The position numbers and the translations under genes are program-made. A stretch of DNA of 64,000 nucleotides, from assembly GCF_052115865.1 (NCBI RefSeq), contig NZ_JBQKME010000001.1:1-64000 (forward strand), given 5' to 3'. Under the pieces are notes generated by a model, which did no database searches, was not told where the DNA came from, and saw only the letters and a program-made list of their open reading frames with translations. The stretch's first letter is position 1. Every line of letters starts with the position of its first letter. Shown in pieces: positions 35,044 to 43,151 of this stretch. The DNA comes from Fundicoccus_A sp052115865. GTDB lineage: Bacteria; Bacillota; Bacilli; Lactobacillales; Aerococcaceae.

Positions 35044-36447
35044 ATGAAAGCAAGCATGCAAATTTCTAAGAATTTTCAGATTTCAAAAATCGATGATCGA
35101 TTATATGGATCATTTATTGAGCATATGGGACGAGCTGTTTATGAAGGTATTTATGAACCGGACCATCCTACCGCAGATGAAAAAGGTTTTCGTAATGATG
35201 TAAAAGAACTGATTCAAGAATTAAATATCCCCTTGATTCGCTATCCAGGTGGTAACTTTTTATCCGGTTACAATTGGGAAGATGGGATTGGACCAAGAGA
35301 AGAAAGACCAAAGCGTTTAGATTTAGCTTGGAAGACAATTGAAACCAATGAAGTCGGTTTACATGAATTCTTTGATTGGTCGCAAGAAGCGAATGCAGAA
35401 ATAAATATGGCAGTTAACCTGGGGACACGTGGGGTAGATGACGCGCGCAGATTAGTTGAATATTGTAACTTTCCTTCGGGAACTGAATTATCAGATTTAA
35501 GACGTCAAAATGGACATGAAGAACCATTTGCGATTAAAACCTGGTGCTTAGGAAATGAAATGGATGGACCTTGGCAAATTGGACAAAAATCTGCCGTTGA
35601 TTATGGGAAACTAGCGGCTCAAGCTGGAAAAGCGATGAAATTAGTCGATGATAGTATTGAGTTAGTTTTATGTGGAAGTTCAAGTTCTGAAATGCCAACA
35701 TTCGCATCTTGGGAAGCTGAAGTCTTGGAAGAAGCTTATGATTATGTCGATTACTTATCATTACACCGCTACTATGGGAATCAAGAAAATGACTTAGAAA
35801 ATTATTTAGCCAAATCAATCGATATGGATAATTTTATTAAGTCAGTAATTGCTGTCTGTGATTATGTAAAAGCCAAAAAGAAAAGTAAGAAGACCATTAA
35901 TTTGTCATTTGATGAATGGAATGTATGGTACCACTCTAATGAACAAGATTCTAAAAATGAGCCATGGCAAATTGCACCGCCAATTTTAGAAGATGTGTAC
36001 AACTTTGAAGATGCTTTGCTGGTAGGTTGTTTATTAATCACATTGATGAAAAATAGTGATCGTGTGAAAATTGCTTGTCTAGCTCAATTAGTTAACGTCA
36101 TTGCACCTATTATGACCGAAAAAGATGGTCCGGCATGGCGCCAAACAATCTTTTATCCATTTATGCATGCCTCTTTATATGGACGAGGCATTGCTTTAAC
36201 ACCAAATGTCCAAGTGGATACCTATGATTCAAAAGATTTTGCTGATGTTCCTTATTTAGAATCGATTGCTGTCTTGAATGAAGATGAAAATGAGCTGGTT
36301 ATATTTGCTGTCAATCGTTCAAAAGACGAAAGTATCGCATTAGATTGTGAACTATCCGATATTGAATTAGGTCAATTAAAAGAAGCAACAGAACTTGCTG
36401 GCTTTGATATCAAAGCGATCAACAATAGAGATGAAGAAGTTGTAAAA
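35044..36447 (+). repeat. Long direct repeat, copy A (GH51 gene body)
   Basis: Matches 58227-59630 without gaps; only about 35-40 differences by eye, nearly all at third codon positions. Similarity starts at the start codon and drops sharply after 36447. Confidence 0.93.
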
Positions 36448-36543
36448 ACAAGCAATAACAAAGATGTGACTGTCGAAGCACATCGAGTGAAGGCTCAATT
36501 AAAGCCATTATCATGGAATGTTATACGTGTAAGCTTGGTATAA
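35044..36543 (+). CDS. GH51 alpha-L-arabinofuranosidase, type 2, copy A
   Basis: 499 residues, cytoplasmic. Acid/base Glu in CLGNEMDGPWQIG near residue 172 and nucleophile Glu in LSFDEWNVWY near 292, with RYPGGNFLSGYNWEDGIGPRE near 66. Protein is identical to copy B (58227-59723) up to about residue 468 except for one Asp/Asn change, and then about 30 residues differ markedly. At DNA level the first 1,404 bases are about 97% identical by eye with mainly synonymous changes. It is the last intact gene before a decayed binding-protein gene. Being retained twice suggests dosage or separate regulation matters. Confidence 0.95.
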   Translation: MKASMQISKNFQISKIDDRLYGSFIEHMGRAVYEGIYEPDHPTADEKGFRNDVKELIQELNIPLIRYPGGNFLSGYNWEDGIGPREERPKRLDLAWKTIETNEVGLHEFFDWSQEANAEINMAVNLGTRGVDDARRLVEYCNFPSGTELSDLRRQNGHEEPFAIKTWCLGNEMDGPWQIGQKSAVDYGKLAAQAGKAMKLVDDSIELVLCGSSSSEMPTFASWEAEVLEEAYDYVDYLSLHRYYGNQENDLENYLAKSIDMDNFIKSVIAVCDYVKAKKKSKKTINLSFDEWNVWYHSNEQDSKNEPWQIAPPILEDVYNFEDALLVGCLLITLMKNSDRVKIACLAQLVNVIAPIMTEKDGPAWRQTIFYPFMHASLYGRGIALTPNVQVDTYDSKDFADVPYLESIAVLNEDENELVIFAVNRSKDESIALDCELSDIELGQLKEATELAGFDIKAINNRDEEVVKTSNNKDVTVEAHRVKAQLKPLSWNVIRVSLV

Positions 36544-36734
36544 CTATATTTTTAGGATGTAAATTTAAAAAGGAGGGGATATTTATTTGCCGCTATGTTA
36601 ACGCTATCTTTTTTTTAGGTGGAAAGGAGTGGTATATCCTAATATAAAAAAACGATTCTGCTTTAAGTTGAAACAATATCTCAATAGTTTATTCCGCTGA
36701 TGCATTTCTTAGTAAAAATAAAGGAGATTATTTA

Positions 36735-36953
36735 ATGAAAAAACAATTAAAGGCGTTATTAACAGTAGGATTGGTGAGTAGTTTATTCGCAGGATTGACA
36801 ATAGAAAATGTAAATATAGTTAATGCACAAGATGCGGTACCATTAAGAGCAATATTTTTAAAACACCCATATGAAAATAATCAAATCAATTGTTGGATTG
36901 AGGATGGGAGAACACTGCAATTACAATTGAGTGCTAGCTGTTTTCCTAATTGA
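36735..36953 (+). pseudogene. Signal-peptide remnant of an ABC solute-binding protein
   Basis: A 72-codon reading frame with a good AAGGAG site. Residues 1-32 are a signal peptide (MKKQ, hydrophobic core, VNA/QD), then VPLRAIFLKHPYEN looks like the first strand of an MsmE-type sugar-binding protein, and after about residue 48 the sequence stops resembling one. I read this as a binding-protein gene left with only its 5' end. It might instead be a small secreted peptide; the absence of conserved features makes that less likely. The region 36544-36734 before it holds a possible TTGAAA promoter element but no gene. Confidence 0.55.
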
Positions 36954-36971
36954 ATATAGGAGGATTTTAAT

Positions 36972-38978
36972 ATGACTGTCTTTACTAATGGTGAGACTTA
37001 TCTTGAGTTTCAAAATAACAATGAACGTGTACGAATAATACCTTGGGGATTAAATAGTTTTCGGGTAGTAGCGACTCCTAACGGACCTATAGATTTAACT
37101 TCAACAGCACTATTGGAACAGCCAATAATTAAAGATGAGGTGATTATCGAAATCCTAGAAAATGAAGCTGCTATACAATATGGCAATATTAGAGCTGTTG
37201 TCAATTCAAAAGGTTGGTCTAATGTTTTTGGACGCATCAGCTTTTATGATGAGAATGGTACACTTCTTTTGTCGGAAGCAGATGGTGGAGGTGCATTACT
37301 AAAAAAACCTCGTAATTTTCGTTCTCAAATAGGTGGTGATTACCGTTTAATAGCTACTTTTTCTGCTAATGAGGGTGAGAAAATTTACGGTATGGGTCAA
37401 TATCAACAAGATATATTGGACTTAAAAGGTTGTAATTTGGAATTGGCTCATCGTAATTCTCAAGCTTCTGTACCATTTTACTTATCAAATAAAGGCTATG
37501 GGTTCTTGTGGCATAATCCTGCTGTCGGATCAGTATCTTTTGGTTCGAATAATACCGAATGGCGTTCTGACAGCACAAAACAATTAGATTATTGGATAAC
37601 TAGAGGGAAAACTCCAGCGGAAATTGAAGAACAGTATAGTGCAGTAACAGGTAGGGTTCCAATGATGCCTGAATACGGGTTAGGTTTTTGGCAAAGTAAA
37701 CTTAGATATGTGAGTCAAGAAGAAGTCTTGGAAGTAGCAAGAGAGTATAACCGTCGAGGTGTAAAAATTGATGTTTTAGTGATTGATTATTATCATTGGC
37801 CGCGTTGTGGTGATTATCGCTTTGATAACCATTTTTTCCCAAATGTTAAAGAAATGGTGGAAGAGTGTCGTTCTTATGGTATTGAGTTGATGGTTTCTAT
37901 TTGGCCTCAAATCGATGTTCGAAGTGAGAATTTCCAAGAGATGAAAGAAAGTGGTTTGTTGGTTCAAACTGCCCATGGGATTGATGTTCAAATGATTTTT
38001 CATGGTAATAATGTCTTTTATGATGCGACCAATCCAGAAGCACGTAAATATATTTGGCAAAAGGTTAAAGATAACTATCGGGACCAAGGAATTCGTCTCT
38101 TTTGGTTAGATGAGGCAGAACCAGAGTTTGGAACTTACGACTTTGATGCTTATCGTTACTATACTGGTAGTGTTTTACAGAAAGGAAATCTATTTCCTCG
38201 TGAGTACATTCGTGGATTTCATGAAGGAGAAATGAAAGATTTCGGTGAAAATACAGTTAAGCTAGTGCGTTGTGCGTGGGCCGGTAGTCAGCGGTATGGT
38301 GCTTTGGTTTGGTCCGGCGACATCCACTCTACTTATCAAGATTTCAAAAATCAAGTAGTGGCAGGCATACAGATGGGAATTGCCGGAATTCCGTGGTGGA
38401 CAACAGATATTGGTGGTTTCCATGGAGGGGATGTTCATACAGATGGATTTAAGGAACTTTTAATTCGTTGGTTCCAATTTGGAACTTTTAGCCCAGTCAT
38501 GCGAATCCATGGTTCTCGTATACCTCACCGCGAAATAATAAATTCGAATGGTGAAACTACTGAACAAAGTGGTGAAGCGAATGAAATATGGAGCTATGGT
38601 GAAGAAAATTATACAATCATGAAAAAGTTTATTGATATTCGTGAAAAAATGAGAGATTACAACCGAAACTTAATGACCCAAGCCCATGAGCAAGGAGCTC
38701 CGATTTTACGAGGGATGTTCTATGAGTTTCCAAATGATATTGAAACATGGGACTTGAATGACCAGTATATGTTCGGTGGCGATGTCTTAGTTGCACCAAT
38801 AATGGAAGCCGGTGCTCAAGTACGAAAAGTATACTTACCACAAGGGGCGAATTGGACTGATGCTAGAGATGGTGTTATCTATGAAGGTGGTCAATGGATT
38901 TTATCTGAAGCAAAAATTGATACACTTCCTATCTATTTGCGGGATGGGAGACAAGAGTATTTGGTTGGTATAGTCTAG
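36972..38978 (+). CDS. GH31 alpha-glycosidase (alpha-xylosidase/alpha-glucosidase-like)
   Basis: 668 residues, cytoplasmic. Domain order is an N-terminal beta-sandwich (1-220), a TIM barrel (about 225-560) and C-terminal beta domains. The nucleophile Asp is in RLFWLDEAEPEFG near residue 379 and the acid/base Asp in LVWSGDIHSTYQDF near 453; MRIHGSR near 517 completes the active site. The family hydrolyses alpha-glucosides, alpha-xylosides or alpha-galactosides; the sequence pattern FWLDEAEPE is more like alpha-xylosidase-type members, but substrate is uncertain. It follows the decayed binding-protein gene by 18 bases with an AGGAGG site, and may share its promoter. Confidence 0.85.
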   Translation: MTVFTNGETYLEFQNNNERVRIIPWGLNSFRVVATPNGPIDLTSTALLEQPIIKDEVIIEILENEAAIQYGNIRAVVNSKGWSNVFGRISFYDENGTLLLSEADGGGALLKKPRNFRSQIGGDYRLIATFSANEGEKIYGMGQYQQDILDLKGCNLELAHRNSQASVPFYLSNKGYGFLWHNPAVGSVSFGSNNTEWRSDSTKQLDYWITRGKTPAEIEEQYSAVTGRVPMMPEYGLGFWQSKLRYVSQEEVLEVAREYNRRGVKIDVLVIDYYHWPRCGDYRFDNHFFPNVKEMVEECRSYGIELMVSIWPQIDVRSENFQEMKESGLLVQTAHGIDVQMIFHGNNVFYDATNPEARKYIWQKVKDNYRDQGIRLFWLDEAEPEFGTYDFDAYRYYTGSVLQKGNLFPREYIRGFHEGEMKDFGENTVKLVRCAWAGSQRYGALVWSGDIHSTYQDFKNQVVAGIQMGIAGIPWWTTDIGGFHGGDVHTDGFKELLIRWFQFGTFSPVMRIHGSRIPHREIINSNGETTEQSGEANEIWSYGEENYTIMKKFIDIREKMRDYNRNLMTQAHEQGAPILRGMFYEFPNDIETWDLNDQYMFGGDVLVAPIMEAGAQVRKVYLPQGANWTDARDGVIYEGGQWILSEAKIDTLPIYLRDGRQEYLVGIV

Positions 38979-39111
38979 TCATCAAGGAACAATTAATAAA
39001 AAATATTATCAGTAACTTTTATATTGTATTTCTATGCGTTAGTCGTATAGTATGTCATTATTGAAGTTGAAGTTTTTAATCCTAAATAATTTGGACTATT
39101 AAATAATTTTT

Positions 39112-39153
39112 ACCTTCGTTTTACTCTACAATTCCAATAAAACGGAGGTTTTT
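39112..39153 (+). terminator. Terminator in the gap after GH31
   Basis: 12-bp stem with one G-U pair (39112-39123 with 39138-39149) followed by TTTTT. The 300-base gap 38979-39278 contains no gene; a TTGACA occurs at 39195 without a well-placed -10 box. Confidence 0.85.
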
Positions 39154-39278
39154 CGTCATTATCATTAATATTCAAAATTGTAGTTTAAGTACATTTGACA
39201 ACTAAAGAATGTATTTATTTCAAAATTCATGTTATTGGAGTAGAAAGATTATTGTATAACGAGGAGTGATATCAACTA

Positions 39279-40910
39279 ATGATCACACTATTAAATCTGG
39301 TGACATCTGCTTTGTTAATTTTACAAACGGTCCCTCACCAACCAGTTAGTAAAAATGAGGTGGAAGAAATGGAACAAAAACCATGGGAAACAGTGCAGCA
39401 TAAAGAAATATCGGTCCATGATCCATCCATTTATTCTTTTTTAGATGAGGATGGAAAAGAGATTTTTTATGTGTTTGGTACCCATATTGCGCAAGCTAAA
39501 TCAAGAGATTTAATTACTTGGGATGTTCCTAATAATAGTGAATATCAAAATATGGAAGATAACTTAATCTTTGGCAATACGGTTGAGAATTTAGCTGAAA
39601 CTTTTGAGTGGTCCGGGCATAATGATGCAGATTCAGAAGGAGGATTTAACCTTTGGGCACCTGACGTGATTTGGAACCCAGATTTTAAATGGGCTAATGG
39701 AGACCTTGGCGCTTTCCAGATGTACTATTCTGCTAGTTCAACTTGGCGACGTTCAGCCATTGTCACAATGGTATCACCTACCATAGAAGGTCCTTATCGC
39801 TACGTTGACACCATTATTTATTCGGGATTTTCAGAAGAAGATGGGCGAGACGGTAGTGATCGCAATATTAATTACCATGGGACACATCTGGATGAATTGA
39901 TTGAAGCAGGAGTAATCGATGGTTTTAACCCTAAATGGACGAAAACGTTAGGGAGAGAATACAATACAGATTATGCGCCAAATGCCATTGATCCAACTGT
40001 ATTTTTAGATGAAAATGACGAATTGTGGTTAGTTTACGGTTCTTGGTCAGGAGGAATTCATGTTTTACCACTTGATCCAGAAACGGGTACACCCATTTAT
40101 CCAGCTGTTGATGGAGAAACAGAGGATGGACGCTCGATTGATCGCTATTTTGGAACTAAAATTTCAGGAGGTCATCATCAATCAGGTGAAGGACCTTACA
40201 TCCATTACAACAAAGATACTGGCTACTACTATTTATGGTTAACTTATGGTGGGTTAAACCGTGATGGTGGATATAATATGCGTCTTTTCCGCTCTGAGAC
40301 AGTAGATGGTCCGTATTTAGATTTCAATGGTAATGATGGAATCATTGATTGGGGCGATGTCAACGATAGTTTCGGAATTAAATTAATGGGAAATTACAAT
40401 ATTGCGGGCTTAAAAGGAGTAGGCTATAAAGCACCAGGACATAACTCTGTTTTAGTGGATGCCAACAATAACTGGTTTAATGTTTTCCATGTTCGGTTTA
40501 ATACCAATAATGAAATGCACCGCTTAAGAGTTCATCAAATGGTCTACACCGAATCAGGCTGGCCAGTCACCTTGCCTTACCGCTATAACGGTGTTTTAGC
40601 AGAATCAATTACTAAAGATTCTGAGCAAGTCGTTGGAACATATCAATGGGTCGACCACGGTAATACCACAAGTGGCGATATGATTGTTAATCAAGAAATA
40701 CGTTTAACTTCGGATGGAATGATTGAAGGAGACCAAGCTGGGACATATGAATTGACTGCTAATGGTCAAATCCATTTAGAAATTAACGGTGAGATTTTTG
40801 ACGGTGTGATTGTAGAACAACAGGATGAATTCGACCAAAATCGACTTGTCTTTGCGGCCTACGGCCAAAATAATCAAACGGTCTGGGGTATTCAAATAAA
40901 TAATGAATAG
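39279..40910 (+). CDS. GH43 endo-arabinanase-like enzyme (AbnB-type) with C-terminal beta domain
   Basis: 543 residues. The N-terminus (MITLLNLVTSALLILQTV) is hydrophobic and may be a short signal or anchor, so secretion is likely. The catalytic propeller spans about residues 40-420: VHDPS near 47 carries the base Asp, DPTVFLDENDELWLVYGSWSGG near 238 the second Asp, and SGEGPYIHYN near 307 the acid Glu; YKAPGHNSVL near 385 closes it. Residues 445-543 form the C-terminal beta domain common to extracellular arabinanases such as B. subtilis AbnB. Expected to cut alpha-1,5-arabinan into oligosaccharides outside the cell for the importers. Confidence 0.88.
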   Translation: MITLLNLVTSALLILQTVPHQPVSKNEVEEMEQKPWETVQHKEISVHDPSIYSFLDEDGKEIFYVFGTHIAQAKSRDLITWDVPNNSEYQNMEDNLIFGNTVENLAETFEWSGHNDADSEGGFNLWAPDVIWNPDFKWANGDLGAFQMYYSASSTWRRSAIVTMVSPTIEGPYRYVDTIIYSGFSEEDGRDGSDRNINYHGTHLDELIEAGVIDGFNPKWTKTLGREYNTDYAPNAIDPTVFLDENDELWLVYGSWSGGIHVLPLDPETGTPIYPAVDGETEDGRSIDRYFGTKISGGHHQSGEGPYIHYNKDTGYYYLWLTYGGLNRDGGYNMRLFRSETVDGPYLDFNGNDGIIDWGDVNDSFGIKLMGNYNIAGLKGVGYKAPGHNSVLVDANNNWFNVFHVRFNTNNEMHRLRVHQMVYTESGWPVTLPYRYNGVLAESITKDSEQVVGTYQWVDHGNTTSGDMIVNQEIRLTSDGMIEGDQAGTYELTANGQIHLEINGEIFDGVIVEQQDEFDQNRLVFAAYGQNNQTVWGIQINNE

Positions 40911-40935
40911 CCAAGGTAAGCTTAGCTATTCATTA
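40901..40935. terminator. Hairpin between convergent GH43 and ArsR-type genes
   Basis: A perfect 11-bp stem (40901-40911 with 40925-40935), including the GH43 stop codon, with a 13-base loop. Acts between the two convergent genes; U-runs are weak. Confidence 0.65.
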
Positions 40936-40947
40936 TCGATATAATAT

Positions 40948-41862
40948 TTAATTTTGTTCAACATAGTACAGATTAAGTGCGATATTTTGGTCATTATTGC
41001 CAAAACTTTCTCCGAAAATAGTTAGGCCACCTTTATTGATTGCATTTTTATCAATAGCAAATTTCAAATAGATAAAGGGCTCTGCGTTTAAATTAAGGTG
41101 GTTAAGAGAAACAGGCGAACTATAAACCCCATTAAAGGCTGTATCAAATGTATTCATACGGATGTGTAACATTTCACCGTATTGGCTGAATTGATCATGC
41201 CACCATTCTGGGTTTAAGCGTCCACGTGTGTCTGAATAGTTTCCTTGAATCGTGTGAACACCGATTAAGTGGTTATTAATATAAATGGATATATCACTTG
41301 GCCATTTATTGTTAGATAGGGGAAATTCAGATGCAATTTCTAAATTGATATCAAGCAGTTTTGGTTCTTGACCGTTTTTCAATGGATTGGGAATTTTATA
41401 TTCCACATAGCCATCGCTAAACCATAAAATATCTGCTTCATTACGTTCCGGATGCATAAAGCTACGTTCATCGTCAACGTCACCAATCATATGTGTTTTG
41501 CTGGCTAAGCCGCAAGTTGGAAAGACCATAAAGTCAATATATTGTCCAAGCCGAATATCTAAAGAGTGTAAATCATAGGGATGATAAACGCGGAAAGGAA
41601 AGACGATTCGAGCTTGATCTATTCTCATACTCACCAATTTTTTGTTACGATTTTCATTTCTACCACGGATTGAATTCAATAAACCAGCATCTTCAAGTTG
41701 TTGAACATGGCGAGAAATAATGGCGTTGCTTAAGTTCAAAAATTCTGAAATTTCTGAAATACTTTTTTCGTCTGCCCCAATAAAATTTAAAATGTCTAAA
41801 CGTGTTTGACTGGCTAATGCTTCATAAACTTTTAAGGAGTGGGATGATAAATCGAGCTCCAT
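40948..41862 (-). CDS. ArsR-type transcriptional regulator with large C-terminal domain
   Basis: 304 residues. The N-terminal 80 residues are an ArsR winged helix (ALASQTRLDILNFIGADEKSISEISEFLNLSNAIISRHVQQLEDAGLL). The rest (about 90-304) is beta-rich, lacks the metal-binding cysteine motif of classical ArsR proteins, and probably senses a carbohydrate. ATG 41862 is preferred: GAGGTG is close upstream, whereas ATG 41874 overlaps it. It is divergent from the secreted GH43 at 42109 and convergent with the GH43 at 39279, so both are candidate targets. Proteins of this type occur beside arabinan and pectin genes in other Firmicutes; ligand unknown. Confidence 0.8.
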   Translation of the reverse strand: MELDLSSHSLKVYEALASQTRLDILNFIGADEKSISEISEFLNLSNAIISRHVQQLEDAGLLNSIRGRNENRNKKLVSMRIDQARIVFPFRVYHPYDLHSLDIRLGQYIDFMVFPTCGLASKTHMIGDVDDERSFMHPERNEADILWFSDGYVEYKIPNPLKNGQEPKLLDINLEIASEFPLSNNKWPSDISIYINNHLIGVHTIQGNYSDTRGRLNPEWWHDQFSQYGEMLHIRMNTFDTAFNGVYSSPVSLNHLNLNAEPFIYLKFAIDKNAINKGGLTIFGESFGNNDQNIALNLYYVEQN

Positions 41863-41967
41863 ATTACACCTCATTTAACTTTTTGGTTAATTTAAATACT
41901 GAGTAAATTTAATTGTATTGCAGGATTTAACTGATAAGTAGTAAATGCAAATAATAACACAATTGGA

Positions 41968-41996
41968 TTGACACCGCTTTCTATCAATGGTAATTT
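41968..41996 (+). promoter_or_regulatory. Promoter with cre-like site before the secreted GH43-GH2 operon
   Basis: TTGACA (41968-41973) and TAATTT (41991-41996) are 17 bases apart. TGACACCGCTTTCT (41969-41982) matches the cre consensus at 13 of 14 positions and overlaps the -35, a position expected to cause direct CcpA repression. The 245-base gap 41863-42107 shows no other clear element. Confidence 0.65.
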
Positions 41997-42108
41997 TGAT
42001 ATCGAGAATAACGTTATTAATTGTTCACAAAGAGGAGGGCAGAGATATTTACTATTAGTATACAACAGCATTTAACTAAAAAGCTAGTATTGCTTTACTA
42101 GCTATGAG

Positions 42109-43131
42109 GTGAGTACCATTAAAAATTTTATGAATTTTATATTAATTACTATCGTAATGATGATAACTTTTGGAGGCGTTAATCAAGTGAATGCAGAAGA
42201 ATTGACCTATCAAAATCCTTTAGGAAGGATTAAAAATATAGGTGATCCTTTTATTATGAAGACAGATAATGGCTATTATATGTATGCTACTTCAGCAGCT
42301 GGATATGGCTTTAAAGCTTGGCATAGTGAAAACTTAGTGGATTGGCGAGAACAAGGACTTGTATATGACAATCGCCGGCAAGAAGAACCTTGGGGGACAG
42401 GTGACTTTTGGGCACCAGAAGTCATTGAACATGACGGTCATTTTTATATGACCTTTAGTGCGCGTACGCAAGAAGGAACGTTGCGTATAGGTATTGCCAA
42501 ATCAGATTCTGAAATCGGACAGTTCGTTGATTTAAATGCGGATTTAGTTAATGAAGCTGGTTCCTATATCGACGGACATATTTTAAAAGATGAGGGTAAG
42601 TTCTACTTATATTATGTCAAGGATGTGCATGATAATGTCATCAATGGAAGAAGAGTTAGTCAAATTTTAGTTCAGGAAATGTCACCAACTCTCGATGAAT
42701 TAGTTGGCGAGCCAACTTTAGTCTTAACACCGGATCAAGATTGGGAGCATCCTTTACGTCAAGAAACTTGGAATGAAGGACCCTTTGTTTTAAAACATGA
42801 CAATCTATATTACTTAATGTATTCAGCGAATATGTTTTTAGATCCTGATTATGGTGTAGGTTATGCAGTTGCCGATAACCCAATGGGGCCATTTACTAAA
42901 TATGAAAACAATCCTATTTTATCAAAAAACTTAGAAATTGGTGTGTCTGGACCAGGACATAATAGTGTTACAACAGGACTGGATGGGGAGACCTTATATA
43001 TGGTTTACCATATCCATGCGGATCCTGAAAGACCTTCTGGTAATAGACAAATGTCGATTGATCGCTTGTATTTTGAAGATGGTGTTTTAAAGTTGGATGG
43101 ACCGACAATGTCTGAACAGAAATTATATTAA
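42109..43131 (+). CDS. Secreted GH43 hydrolase (arabinanase/arabinofuranosidase-like)
   Basis: About 340 residues. A signal peptide covers the first 28 residues (IKNF, hydrophobic core, VNA/EE). The propeller has NIGDPFIMK near 44 with the base Asp, YIDGHIL near 147 with the second Asp, and WNEGPFVL near 221 with the acid Glu; SGPGHNS near 284 is typical. Secreted, so it acts on polymer or large fragments. The start codon is uncertain: GTG 42109 lacks a clear ribosome-binding site, ATG 42130 is far from GAGGTGA, and a rare ATT at 42118 would be perfectly spaced. It is 20 bases before the GH2 gene. Exact specificity is unknown. Confidence 0.85.
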   Translation: MSTIKNFMNFILITIVMMITFGGVNQVNAEELTYQNPLGRIKNIGDPFIMKTDNGYYMYATSAAGYGFKAWHSENLVDWREQGLVYDNRRQEEPWGTGDFWAPEVIEHDGHFYMTFSARTQEGTLRIGIAKSDSEIGQFVDLNADLVNEAGSYIDGHILKDEGKFYLYYVKDVHDNVINGRRVSQILVQEMSPTLDELVGEPTLVLTPDQDWEHPLRQETWNEGPFVLKHDNLYYLMYSANMFLDPDYGVGYAVADNPMGPFTKYENNPILSKNLEIGVSGPGHNSVTTGLDGETLYMVYHIHADPERPSGNRQMSIDRLYFEDGVLKLDGPTMSEQKLY

Positions 43132-43151
43132 TATCATTCGAAGGAGAAAAC

